This document shows, one piece after another, positions 31,175 through 37,881 of a stretch of DNA of 49,161 bases (its first letter is position 1; every line of letters starts with the position of its first letter). The position numbers and the translations under genes were made by a program. Source of the DNA: a virus; the IMG/VR virus record IMGVR_UViG_3300030389_001563, positions 1-49,161 of that record; one strand, given 5' to 3'. The notes under the pieces are model-generated. The model did not search any database. It saw only the letters and a program-made list of their open reading frames with translations, and had not been told where the DNA came from.

Positions 31175-31593
31175 AATACATCTCCAGACTTTATTTTTTC
31201 AAATTGCAAACCGTTCCATCCTAAATAACCTGCTCTATGATCTATAGCTACACCCAGTTTATGCCCTATGCCATATTCTATTCTTTGTCTCTCTAATGCA
31301 CACACAATACTGCCCTTTGGTGGTATCATACCTATAAATCGTGTCAGTTTTGTATCTATAGCATCTTTGATAGTTGCGACATTCATTTCTAGGAGCATTG
31401 TCCTATAAGTTCTATTGGCTTTTATAGCCGTATCGTAGTCTGGTAAAAATTCATCAAAAAAACCCTTGCCAGTCTGAACCTTGATAGCTTGATTTGCAAA
31501 CACAACACAATCGTGAATACCCCAATCAAATGGCTTATTACGGATTTCTTCAATATATATTTCAAGGTCTTTCTCCCAAGTATCCTTCTTCAT
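31159..31593 (-). CDS. NlpC/P60-like tail peptidase
   Basis: 144 residues. The likely nucleophile is Cys29 in PFDWGIHDCVVFANQA; the downstream His is in GHKLGVAIDHRAGYLGWNGLQF. The gene lies between a DUF2163 protein and gpJ, the same order as in GTA and lambda-like tails, where it is the tail-tip peptidoglycan peptidase or assembly factor. It overlaps the DUF2163 gene by 4 bases. Confidence 0.8.
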   Translation of the reverse strand: MKKDTWEKDLEIYIEEIRNKPFDWGIHDCVVFANQAIKVQTGKGFFDEFLPDYDTAIKANRTYRTMLLEMNVATIKDAIDTKLTRFIGMIPPKGSIVCALERQRIEYGIGHKLGVAIDHRAGYLGWNGLQFEKIKSGDVFWTVD

Positions 31594-32225
31594 TTTCTAC
31601 CCCAGTTGAAAGTCTTGCCTTGTAATTGATCGACAAAATCTAAACCTTTGTCTCCACTATATAAAGCTTTTTGTACAGCAGAGGTGTATCTCAAAACTCT
31701 TGCCCTGTTTAATTCTAATAACTTTGACTCTAATCTTACTGTGATAGAACTAAATTCTGCACCTTCATTTATATCCATTTGGTCTAAATACCCAACAAAT
31801 AGAGTTGAAGTGGCATCATTATCTAAATTACCAGAAGAAACATCTAATAAGCCACCTGTCTCTGACAATATAAATTCTCCGTCTTCACTAGCCAAAAACA
31901 AGAGGTTTGCATTTCGTATGCCGAATAAAATTGTGACTTCTCTGCCTTGATACGGCTCTGTGAGAGCCAGTGACAGATTTGATGACGGAATACCACTCAG
32001 AGTAATAGTGACGTTTTTAGCACCTATATCAGAGCTTTCTTCTACATTGTCAAAGTTAATAACGCTTCCAACTCCTCTATAGGTGTTCCCACCTACCGTA
32101 ATATCTCCGACTCCTGTGTAGAGATATAGGGTTGTAGTGTCGAAAGCTATCTGAAAAGCAAAAAATGGCTCGATATTGTCGGATGTGATTGCCGATGTAA
32201 TGTTTGCGTCAAGTGTTCGGCTCAT
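31590..32225 (-). CDS. DUF2163-like tail tip protein
   Basis: 211 residues. FAFQIAFDTTTLYLYTGVGDITVGGNTYRGVGSVINFDNVEESSDIGAKNVTITLSGI, then GYLDQMDINEGAEFSSITVRLESKLLELNRARVLRYT and the ending LDFVDQLQGKTFNWG, match the GTA gp13/DUF2163-like family. It is a baseplate hub component preceding the NlpC protein. The 12-base gap upstream includes no strong structure. Confidence 0.8.
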   Translation of the reverse strand: MSRTLDANITSAITSDNIEPFFAFQIAFDTTTLYLYTGVGDITVGGNTYRGVGSVINFDNVEESSDIGAKNVTITLSGIPSSNLSLALTEPYQGREVTILFGIRNANLLFLASEDGEFILSETGGLLDVSSGNLDNDATSTLFVGYLDQMDINEGAEFSSITVRLESKLLELNRARVLRYTSAVQKALYSGDKGLDFVDQLQGKTFNWGRK

Positions 32226-32237
32226 AGATCACCTTGA

Positions 32238-32519
32238 TTATTTCTTAACTGGTGCTTCTTCCCATGCTTCATCTACGTCTGGTGTGCTAGGGTCATCAGC
32301 CTTGTAATGTCCTGTTTTGGTTCTAGCTCTTACTTTTTTTGTCTCTGTTGGCTCAACAGTCTTTACTTCTTCAGCACAACCTGCATCCATAAACTGATGA
32401 GCTAACTTCATCTGCCATTCTTCTATAGCCACAAACTCTTCTCCAAGTGCATACATCTTGGTATGTGACCCTTGAGCATTCGCTGTGCCAATAATACTTT
32501 TTGTAATTTTTATCTTCAT
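32238..32519 (-). CDS. small capsid-region protein
   Basis: 93 residues. The N-terminus MKIKITKSIIGTANAQGSHTKMYALGEEFVAIEEWQMKLAHQFMDAGCAEEV is the fold often seen in short proteins between capsid and connector genes; the C-terminus is low complexity (KKVRARTKTGHYKADDPSTPDVDEAWEEAP). Role unknown. It follows a hairpin at 32536-32557. Confidence 0.6.
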   Translation of the reverse strand: MKIKITKSIIGTANAQGSHTKMYALGEEFVAIEEWQMKLAHQFMDAGCAEEVKTVEPTETKKVRARTKTGHYKADDPSTPDVDEAWEEAPVKK

Positions 32520-32535
32520 TTCAATATCTCACATA

Positions 32536-32557
32536 GAGAGGGGATTGCTCCCCTCTC
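32536..32557 (-). terminator. hairpin after capsid accessory gene
   Basis: GAGAGGGG (32536-32543) and CCCCTCTC (32550-32557) form an eight-base stem around ATTGCT, without a U-tract. It lies after the capsid and accessory capsid genes and before lower-demand tail-tip genes. Partial termination could favour capsid expression. Its arms equal those of the hairpin at 16408. Confidence 0.55.
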
Positions 32558-32570
32558 CACTAGCTAACAA

Positions 32571-33035
32571 TTAGGATGCGTGTGCAGTAAATGCGTTATC
32601 ACCAGTGTGCCTTGCATGGCTCTTGACGATAAATGCTCCTATCGGAGTACCGTTTGAGTGTGTACCAGTTTTGGCTAGAACGACTCTAATGTATCGCTTG
32701 CCACCTCTGTATCCAACTCTAAAGATATCTCCTGCTGTGTCTGGATTACCACCTGCTGTACCGTCTAATTTTAAGAAGATACCACCAGATGAGATTGTGC
32801 CATCCACAATATCGGCTTGAGCTACATCAGTGAAAGTTGAGTTGTCATCAGAATGCTCCAATGAAACCTCGAAGTGTACTGAGCTTGAAAGTGTGTCACC
32901 TTCTGCTCCAACGTCTACCATTACTGTTGCACCCTCATAACCCTGCAAATCAACTCCTGTACCATTCTCAGCAGCTGTTTTTACAGCATTTTTGATTGAT
33001 ACGGCAGTCGCTATGTTATTTGATAAGTCTTTCAT
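32571..33035 (-). CDS. head decoration-like protein
   Basis: 154 residues. GVDLQGYEGATVMVDVGAEGDTLSSSVHFEVSLEHSDDNSTFTDVAQADIV and VGYRGGKRYIRVVLAKTGTHSNGTPIGAFIVKSHARHT are conserved in proteins encoded next to HK97-type capsids in marine phages. It is mostly beta, as decoration proteins are. Location 12 bases after the capsid gene fits a stoichiometric partner. Function is by position. Confidence 0.7.
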   Translation of the reverse strand: MKDLSNNIATAVSIKNAVKTAAENGTGVDLQGYEGATVMVDVGAEGDTLSSSVHFEVSLEHSDDNSTFTDVAQADIVDGTISSGGIFLKLDGTAGGNPDTAGDIFRVGYRGGKRYIRVVLAKTGTHSNGTPIGAFIVKSHARHTGDNAFTAHAS

Positions 33036-33047
33036 TTATACCCCCTC

Positions 33048-34265
33048 TTAAGCTGAGATTACTTGAATTCGGAGAGCTTCTGGAAGAATTACCTGTCCAC
33101 CAACTCTTCTTCGAGCAACGTAACGGACGTTACCAGAAGTAGCTTGAGTGAATGGGTCTCTCAACACTGAAAGATTTACACGGTCTACGACCATGTAACC
33201 TCTGCTGAAGTCACCGAAGATTACTGGCTTTGCTGATGAACCAACATCGGCTAAGTCTGGAGCTTCCACATATGGATACCCTAGAACTGAGTTTGGAACA
33301 CCTGCTGTTAACATCATTCCTGCTTGGAATACATATTGTCCTGCTGAATCCTTCAGCTTTCTAATAGCACCAAGAGTCGTTCTGTTGAACATAAATGTAG
33401 CATTCTGCCCATAATCAGACTTAATTGCGTGTACGAGTTCAATGAGACCGTCACCAGTTAGGAGTGTACCACTACCAGAGTTGGTTGTGCCAACGCTAGA
33501 ATTTGTTATAACACCCTCTGGCTTGCCTACGGCATCACCAACGATGAAAGAGTTACCTTCAGCCTTTGCAAACTGTGTAGCAAATTCTGACTGCATTTCT
33601 GCTTCCATATTAAACGCTGAATCATCCAACTGCTGTGTAGAAATATCCACAAGTGCATAAAGCTCATGTGTTGGTATTTCCTCTAAAGCTGTGGTGTATC
33701 CAGTTGTTTCTGAACGAGAACCAGTTTCAGCAACCCACTGAGCAGAGAATGTAGCTGTTCGAGATGGGATTTGTACAGATTTTTGTGCTGTTGTCCTCAC
33801 TCTCGCTACGCTTCTGAATGGTGTTACCTCTGTGATGGTTTTAATTAACTCATTCACATACTCTGGTGGAGCAAGATACCCTGCCTGTGTATCATCAGAT
33901 ACAGTCAGAGCTTTCTTTTCCATATCATCCAGACCTTCGTCACCTTTTCTGACCCACTTGTCGAATACCTGCATTTTGGTGTCGATGTCATCGGCTGTAA
34001 GGTTAGCTTCTGGACGCTTAAGCATAGTTTCAAAGTTATCCAACTTCTCTCCTACCTTTTTTTGCTCCTGCATTTGCACGGTTAGTTTTTGGTTTAAATC
34101 CTCAAACTTATCCATGTCAGCTTCGATTTTTTTGATCTTCTCATCATAGAGAACATCAGCAGAGTCCTTTTTTTCAAGCTCTGCAAGCCGTGATTCGTTG
34201 GTAGCCTTGAATTCCTCGAAGGCTTTGACCATGCCATCTACAGCTTCTTTTACTTCTTCTGCCAT
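33048..34265 (-). CDS. major capsid protein, HK97 fold
   Basis: 405 residues. The first about 119 residues are a charged coiled coil, the delta scaffolding domain removed by the protease. The mature part begins near LTVSDDTQAGYLAPPEYVNELIKTI. HK97 features follow: TPFRSVARVRTTAQKSVQIP, WVAETGSRSET, ELYALVDISTQQLDDSAFNMEAEM, GVITNS and GYPYVEAPDLADVGSSAKPVIFGDFSRGYMVVDR. It lies 2 bases after the protease gene. Confidence 0.95.
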   Translation of the reverse strand: MAEEVKEAVDGMVKAFEEFKATNESRLAELEKKDSADVLYDEKIKKIEADMDKFEDLNQKLTVQMQEQKKVGEKLDNFETMLKRPEANLTADDIDTKMQVFDKWVRKGDEGLDDMEKKALTVSDDTQAGYLAPPEYVNELIKTITEVTPFRSVARVRTTAQKSVQIPSRTATFSAQWVAETGSRSETTGYTTALEEIPTHELYALVDISTQQLDDSAFNMEAEMQSEFATQFAKAEGNSFIVGDAVGKPEGVITNSSVGTTNSGSGTLLTGDGLIELVHAIKSDYGQNATFMFNRTTLGAIRKLKDSAGQYVFQAGMMLTAGVPNSVLGYPYVEAPDLADVGSSAKPVIFGDFSRGYMVVDRVNLSVLRDPFTQATSGNVRYVARRRVGGQVILPEALRIQVISA

Positions 34266-34267
34266 AA

Positions 34268-35152
34268 TTAGCTCCTGTTGTTGAAGGTTTCTGTTAGAGC
34301 GTTTATCTTGCTCAATAAATCGGCATCCTTATCAACCTCTCGTTGACTTAGAGCTTTATGGACAGCAGATGCTGCCACTTTTGCTTCAGAATGAGACAAG
34401 TCTCCTACCTCTCGTAGCTTCTTTTCCCACTCCCTCACAGTAAAGTCACTTTTCACAGCTTGTATCCGTGCACTTGGATTCATTGGAAAAGTAACTGCTG
34501 AGATTTCCATAAGATCGACTTCTTTAAGTCTTCTATACTTTTTACGCTTGTCATAGTCGTAGCCTTTGCTATCGACACGGTATCCTACTGACAATCCATC
34601 TATCGCACCCATCTTCATAAGTTCATAGACTTCTCTGCCCTTCTGAGTGCCCATAGCCAAACGACCTTTGACATATAAACCGTCTGCATCTTCTTTGACC
34701 ATATCGAACACACCGATAGGCTCTTTGGTGTCGTGCTGATACAGCATCTTAATTTTCTTTGCACCTTTTCTTCGGAGAGAACGCATAAAAGCACCCTTCT
34801 CTACTACGTCATTGCCTAAGTCTTTATTGCCAAATACAGAAGCATACCCCTCAAACATACCTTTTTTCTTTTCTTTATCGTCATCGTCTTCGTCTTCACC
34901 GTATGCTTTTGTATCTTCTATAAGGGTGTATTCGGCTTCAAGGTCTAAAATATCTTCGAAACTTTTCTGCTCTATTTCTGTTTCATCATTCATTTTGCTG
35001 TCCTTATCATCAAATGCTGTACTGCATATTGCCACTCTTTGACGGTTGTCTGTGTACTCCTGTTGCATGATATCAGATGATAAGCAACGGCTCATAAACG
35101 CTTCCCTACTCTCGCCTGTTGTCGGTTTTGGTATAGGCATAATGTGCATCAT
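34268..35152 (-). CDS. prohead protease, HK97/U35 type
   Basis: 294 residues from ATG 35152; a TTG at 35176 and ATGs at 35149 and 35140 are alternatives. The core is FEGYASVFGNKDLGNDVVEKGAF, YQHD with His140, GAIDGLSVGY with Ser188 and DLMEISAVTFPMNPSA with Glu216 near the usual triad position. An extra N-terminal piece (MPIPKPTTGESREAFMSRCLSSDIMQQEY..NRQRVAIC) occurs in other phage head proteins and may be a targeting module. It cleaves the delta domain of the capsid protein. It diverges from the plus-strand island. Confidence 0.9.
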   Translation of the reverse strand: MMHIMPIPKPTTGESREAFMSRCLSSDIMQQEYTDNRQRVAICSTAFDDKDSKMNDETEIEQKSFEDILDLEAEYTLIEDTKAYGEDEDDDDKEKKKGMFEGYASVFGNKDLGNDVVEKGAFMRSLRRKGAKKIKMLYQHDTKEPIGVFDMVKEDADGLYVKGRLAMGTQKGREVYELMKMGAIDGLSVGYRVDSKGYDYDKRKKYRRLKEVDLMEISAVTFPMNPSARIQAVKSDFTVREWEKKLREVGDLSHSEAKVAASAVHKALSQREVDKDADLLSKINALTETFNNRS

Positions 35153-35176
35153 ATTAGCATATTTAGTAGATTTCAA

Positions 35177-35326
35177 GCTTGTAAATACAAAAAAAAATCA
35201 GCCTAAAACCCCAGGAACTACAAAAAAAAGTAAAAAAACATTAAAAAAGTGTTTGACTACTACAATAAAGTGTTTATATTAATAGATATGAAAACGAATC
35301 ACTTTAACACAATGGGAGAAAAAAAG
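35177..35326 (+). promoter_or_regulatory. repeated promoter-leader, copy 3, with A-tracts
   Basis: Poly-A tracts (35190-35240) precede AAAAAAGTGTTTGAC (35243-35257). The -35 is TTGACT (35253-35258), with a 16-base spacer and -10 TATATT (35275-35280). The leader contains GAAAACGAATCACTTTAACA, then AATGGGAG (35311-35318), 8 bases before the ATG. The gap also separates this island from the minus-strand protease gene. Confidence 0.85.
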
Positions 35327-35626
35327 ATGATTAACTTTGTAAACGGACATGAATACACAGGAATTAACGTAACTACACTTCTTGACCTTGACTATAACGA
35401 AGGAGACGAGTTTTGCACATTTAGACAAGCTCTTGATTTCTACAAGATCAAAGGCAAGCAGATGAAAGGTACAAAGACTGTAGCAAGCTTAGTGTTTATG
35501 TCAGAGGACGAAGAAGAAGATAAAGAGACCAAAGAGGTAAGCAAAAAGAAAAAGAAGAAGTACTTCAGAGTTTTCGAGAGAACTTCTTTAGAAGCAAAAT
35601 TAGCAGAGAATGGAGTGAGGGTTTAA
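35327..35626 (+). CDS. ArdC N-domain-like protein, first gene of leader cassette 3
   Basis: 99 residues from ATG 35327, placed by AATGGGAG; the longer frame from 35249 runs through the promoter. The text GDEFCTFRQALDFYKIKGKQMKGTKTVASLVFM ... KKYFRVFERTSLEA resembles the N-terminal ssDNA-binding domain of ArdC antirestriction proteins (F.QA...G..V.KG ... V.F ... FRVFN). An acidic-then-basic insert (DEEEDKETKEVSKKKKKK) separates the two parts. The metallopeptidase half of full ArdC is absent. Antirestriction or DNA binding is an inference. Confidence 0.55.
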   Translation: MINFVNGHEYTGINVTTLLDLDYNEGDEFCTFRQALDFYKIKGKQMKGTKTVASLVFMSEDEEEDKETKEVSKKKKKKYFRVFERTSLEAKLAENGVRV

Positions 35627-35634
35627 CCCTCACT
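35614..35634 (+). terminator. perfect 21-base palindrome over a stop codon
   Basis: AGTGAGGGTT, T, AACCCTCACT: ten-base arms centred on the TAA stop of the preceding gene. It has the same design as 16408-16428, with a shared GAGGG.TTTAA.CCCTC core. No U-tract. Confidence 0.6.
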
Positions 35635-35669
35635 TCACGTTGGATGAACAAATGGGAAAGGAGCTTACC

Positions 35670-35933
35670 ATGATATATCCGAACAAAATGCCAAGTGTCA
35701 GAATGATGCTTGACTCTCCTCTTGGAAAAACGGTTTTAGCAGTGATGTCTAAAGCCACAAATGGTGACGAAAGAGCCATGACATCTCATATCCTCAAGAT
35801 CAAAGAACTTGAAGATATGTTCGTAAAAGCTTTTCTGGAAGCTTACAAAGAAGCTCTTAAGATCGAGCTTGAGAAGAAAAACCAAGAGAAAAAAACTCTT
35901 GGTGATTTTCTAGGAAAGAGCCTAAATTACTAG
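35670..35933 (+). CDS. small helical protein
   Basis: 87 residues from ATG 35670, which has AAAGGAG 6 bases upstream; a TTG at 35640 is less likely. The sequence (MIYPNKMPSVRMMLDSPLG ... ILKIKELEDMFVKAFLEAYKEALKIELEKKNQEKK) is helical and ends in a charged tail. No family was recognised. It follows the palindrome of cassette 3. Confidence 0.6.
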   Translation: MIYPNKMPSVRMMLDSPLGKTVLAVMSKATNGDERAMTSHILKIKELEDMFVKAFLEAYKEALKIELEKKNQEKKTLGDFLGKSLNY

Positions 35934-35962
35934 GCTCATGCAAAAAAGAGTAGTTGAACATC

Positions 35963-36043
35963 AAAAAAGTGTTTGACTACTCTACTCTGTATGGTATACT
36001 AGTTATATGAAAACGAATCACTTTAACAAAATGGGAGAAGTCG
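35963..36043 (+). promoter_or_regulatory. repeated promoter-leader, copy 4
   Basis: AAAAAAGTGTTTGAC (35963-35977), -35 TTGACT (35973-35978), a 16-base spacer and -10 TATACT (35995-36000). The leader GAAAACGAATCACTTTAACA and AATGGGAG (36030-36037) follow, 6 bases before the ATG at 36044. Copies 3 and 4 are nearly identical in the leader. Confidence 0.85.
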
Positions 36044-36328
36044 ATGACTACAATTCGTAAAAACACAAAACACATCAAGACCCCTCTACCGAAAGGTAGA
36101 CCTCTTGGTAAGAAGTGGAAGAAGGCACAGCTTTTTTCCATGACCTACTGCCCAGACTCATTAGGTGGAGATCACCGTTCTATCTGGGCACTCGTTGGGC
36201 ACAAGTGGGTGCACTGCTCCACTAGCCAACTGTGCAAGTCTGGTGGCAACCGTAAAGCCACTGTATCTCGACAGGCTTGGGAGAAGCTTGTCTCAACCAA
36301 AAACAACACCGTGCAGGTGCTTGCTTAA
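36044..36328 (+). CDS. small basic protein, first gene of leader cassette 4
   Basis: 94 residues. The N-terminal 35 are very basic (MTTIRKNTKHIKTPLPKGRPLGKKWKKAQ). The centre has CPDSLGGDHRSIWALVGHKWVHCSTSQLCKSGG with three cysteines and histidines that could bind zinc. The composition suggests nucleic-acid binding. No family was recognised. A long G9/C7 hairpin follows the stop. Confidence 0.6.
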   Translation: MTTIRKNTKHIKTPLPKGRPLGKKWKKAQLFSMTYCPDSLGGDHRSIWALVGHKWVHCSTSQLCKSGGNRKATVSRQAWEKLVSTKNNTVQVLA

Positions 36329-36332
36329 CACA

Positions 36333-36365
36333 GGGGGGGGGATTACCCCCCCAACCTAATGGGAG
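36333..36365 (+). terminator. G9-C7 hairpin followed by AATGGGAG ribosome site
   Basis: Nine G (36333-36341), loop ATTA and seven C (36346-36352) form a very strong stem. CTAATGGGAG (36356-36365) then serves the gene at 36372. This repeats the design at 14426-14456. Confidence 0.55.
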
Positions 36366-36371
36366 AATGAA

Positions 36372-36587
36372 ATGGAAAATGTAGTAAAAAGAAAAGTGTT
36401 TTTTAAAAACCGTATGAAAAGATTGTTTGTGCTTACAGACGAATGGTCAGACAAGGGATACTGGATTGCGAAAGATAAGGGTCAATGGCTGTTAGTTCAA
36501 TACTCTTTCTTTAATCAAGTAGGTGTATCGTCAAATCTCGAAGGCATTGACAGACAGTTAACTAAGCTGAAAGCACAGGGAGTATAA
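36372..36587 (+). CDS. small unknown protein
   Basis: 71 residues, start fixed by AATGGGAG with a 6-base spacer. The sequence is basic and strand-rich (VVKRKVFFKNRMKRLFVLTDEWSDKGYWIAKDKGQWLLVQYSFF) and ends in a short helix. No family was recognised. It is the first gene after the hairpin of cassette 4. Confidence 0.6.
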   Translation: MENVVKRKVFFKNRMKRLFVLTDEWSDKGYWIAKDKGQWLLVQYSFFNQVGVSSNLEGIDRQLTKLKAQGV

Positions 36588-36588
36588 A

Positions 36589-36789
36589 ATGAAAGTAAGA
36601 ATTACACACACCATCGAACTGTCATACGAACAAGAAAGTATACAGAAATATCTCTATCAAAGAGACTGCGATACCAATAACGTCAGCTTTAGGGAATACC
36701 TTCAGAGTTACTTCATAGCTGATGGGGAGTTTATGATGCAAAGAAGAGCAGAACAATATCTAGAGGAGATGAAACATGAAGACAGTTAA
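36589..36789 (+). CDS. small unknown protein
   Basis: 66 residues (MKVRITHTIELSYEQESIQKYLYQRDCDTNNVSFREYLQSYFIADGEFMMQRRAEQYLEEMKHE). The end overlaps the next gene by 14 bases. It starts one base after the previous stop. It is mostly helical after one strand. No family. Confidence 0.6.
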   Translation: MKVRITHTIELSYEQESIQKYLYQRDCDTNNVSFREYLQSYFIADGEFMMQRRAEQYLEEMKHEDS

Positions 36790-37333
36790 AGGTGGTACTC
36801 TTGAGTTCATGGGCAATGTCTCCATAAACGACAACTTCATAAATGAAACCTACAAACGTATAGTAGACTGGGTGGAGAGGGAGCATGGTAAAACTCTTAC
36901 AGAGCAAGAGAAGCAGGAGTGCATGGAGAGTGCTAAGACAATATCTCAACGAGAGTCGATGGGCAGGATTTATAAAAATAATATATTTACCGTCAACTTT
37001 TACACTGGCAGTAGTGCCGATGACATGGTGCACCATGAGGAGCTTAAAGGAAAGTGTGTCTGGCTCTCCATCAAGAGGAACGATAAGACCACTAGGATTG
37101 AGTGGTTCGATAAGATGCAGATCGTCCGTGCTCTACTGGGAGATGACTGGATGGGCATGGAGTTGTATCCCCCACAAAAGTTCATGGTAGATACAGCTAA
37201 CCAGTATCACATCATATGTATCCCACCAGAGTATGTAGATGATTTCCCATTCGGATGGAAACACCGTGAGATCAACAGCACTAATAGTAAAGGTGGTTAT
37301 CAAAAATTAGGTCAAACCTATCGAGGAGATTAA
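36776..37333 (+). CDS. conserved phage protein (DUF7694-like C-terminal part)
   Basis: 185 residues. The C-terminal half (CVWLSIKRNDKTTRIEWFDKMQIVRALLGDDWMGMELYPPQKFMVDTANQYHIICIPP.YVDDFPFGW) resembles a widespread phage module I associate with DUF7694: W.hlSI...D, dW..mQ.i, ElyP....vDtaNqyH, P.Gf. The N-terminal part (GNVSINDNFINETYKRIVDWVEREHGKTLTEQE) is helical. Function is not established. It ends the plus-strand island; the candidate antisense RNA begins 27 bases later. Confidence 0.6.
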   Translation: MKTVKGGTLEFMGNVSINDNFINETYKRIVDWVEREHGKTLTEQEKQECMESAKTISQRESMGRIYKNNIFTVNFYTGSSADDMVHHEELKGKCVWLSIKRNDKTTRIEWFDKMQIVRALLGDDWMGMELYPPQKFMVDTANQYHIICIPPEYVDDFPFGWKHREINSTNSKGGYQKLGQTYRGD

Positions 37334-37359
37334 TTATTTATTTCTCATAATGTTTACTG

Positions 37360-37465
37360 TATAATTCGAACACCCCTGCCACCTGCCTTCGGACTGCTCG
37401 AAATTTGGCAGGGTACACTAATCACCGATGACTTACTCCCATTAGTTGTCGGTGATTTTTTATTT
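37360..37465 (+). ncRNA. candidate antisense RNA with anti-RBS loop
   Basis: TATAAT (37360-37365) is followed by an about 90-base non-coding stretch. Hairpin one pairs CCCTGCCA (37374-37381) with TGGCAGGG (37406-37413). Hairpin two (37420-37457) is a 14-base-pair stem including two wobbles, with the ten-base loop TACTCCCATT (37434-37443), then TTTTATTT. CTCCCATT is the exact complement of AATGGGAG, the ribosome site used at six phage genes; the match to the 36358 copy extends to ten bases (CTAATGGGAG). The -35 is weak. It could also be the 3' end of the island mRNA. Confidence 0.55.
37420..37464 (+). terminator. rho-independent terminator of the plus-strand island
   Basis: AATCACCGA (37420-37428) pairs with TCGGTGATT (37449-37457), extended inward by five more pairs, then TTTTATTT. 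It ends the plus-strand island before the converging minus-strand genes. Its loop is the anti-AATGGGAG sequence. Confidence 0.85.
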
Positions 37466-37605
37466 GAGCAATTCCAAAGGATTGTAATCAATGAACGGTA
37501 TGAAAATTAGATTATCCCAGTCCGTGACTACAAAGAACAGGGAGCATATAAAAATAAGCAATATAAATAATACTGTCTCTAACCCATCTGGTCTACGGTC
37601 TTTTC

Positions 37606-37872
37606 TCACTTTACTTTTTCGTAAATCTCTTCTTTAACCAGTTTTTTATTTGCTGATATAGCTTTTTTAACTTCTGTAACAAATGTCTCTGCCTTTGCTT
37701 TCGTTAGATTTAGGTCTTTGAAGTATAGGTCTTTCCAATTATCGAACTTCTGGGCATAGTCCTTTATTGCTTCATTGACCGTTTTGTACTTATAAAAATA
37801 GATACCACTTACTGTGCCTTTGATGTTTTCATTAAGATTCCGTATGCCAAATGTGCTGTTTGTTAGTCTCAT
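37606..37872 (-). CDS. candidate immunity protein 2, paralogue of the next gene
   Basis: 88 residues. The C-terminal part (YAQKFDNWKDLYFKDLNLTKAKAETFVTEVKKAISANKKLVKEEIYEKV) aligns with the neighbour's YIQKFESVDELQIWGLPETDVIVNRFIELIDDAIKKGSKIKNERLLEEF. Both lie after a MuF protein with a metallopeptidase-like tail domain. In MuF polymorphic toxins the immunity gene follows the toxin. No family was recognised, so the role is by context. Confidence 0.5.
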   Translation of the reverse strand: MRLTNSTFGIRNLNENIKGTVSGIYFYKYKTVNEAIKDYAQKFDNWKDLYFKDLNLTKAKAETFVTEVKKAISANKKLVKEEIYEKVK

Positions 37873-37881
37873 AGTGACCTC

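Noticed and set aside
37491-37637. Plus-strand frame of 48 codons after the island terminator, with AAAGGA upstream
   Set aside because: It lies after a strong terminator, overlaps the converging gene at its 3' end and has no recognised pattern. It is possible but not supported.
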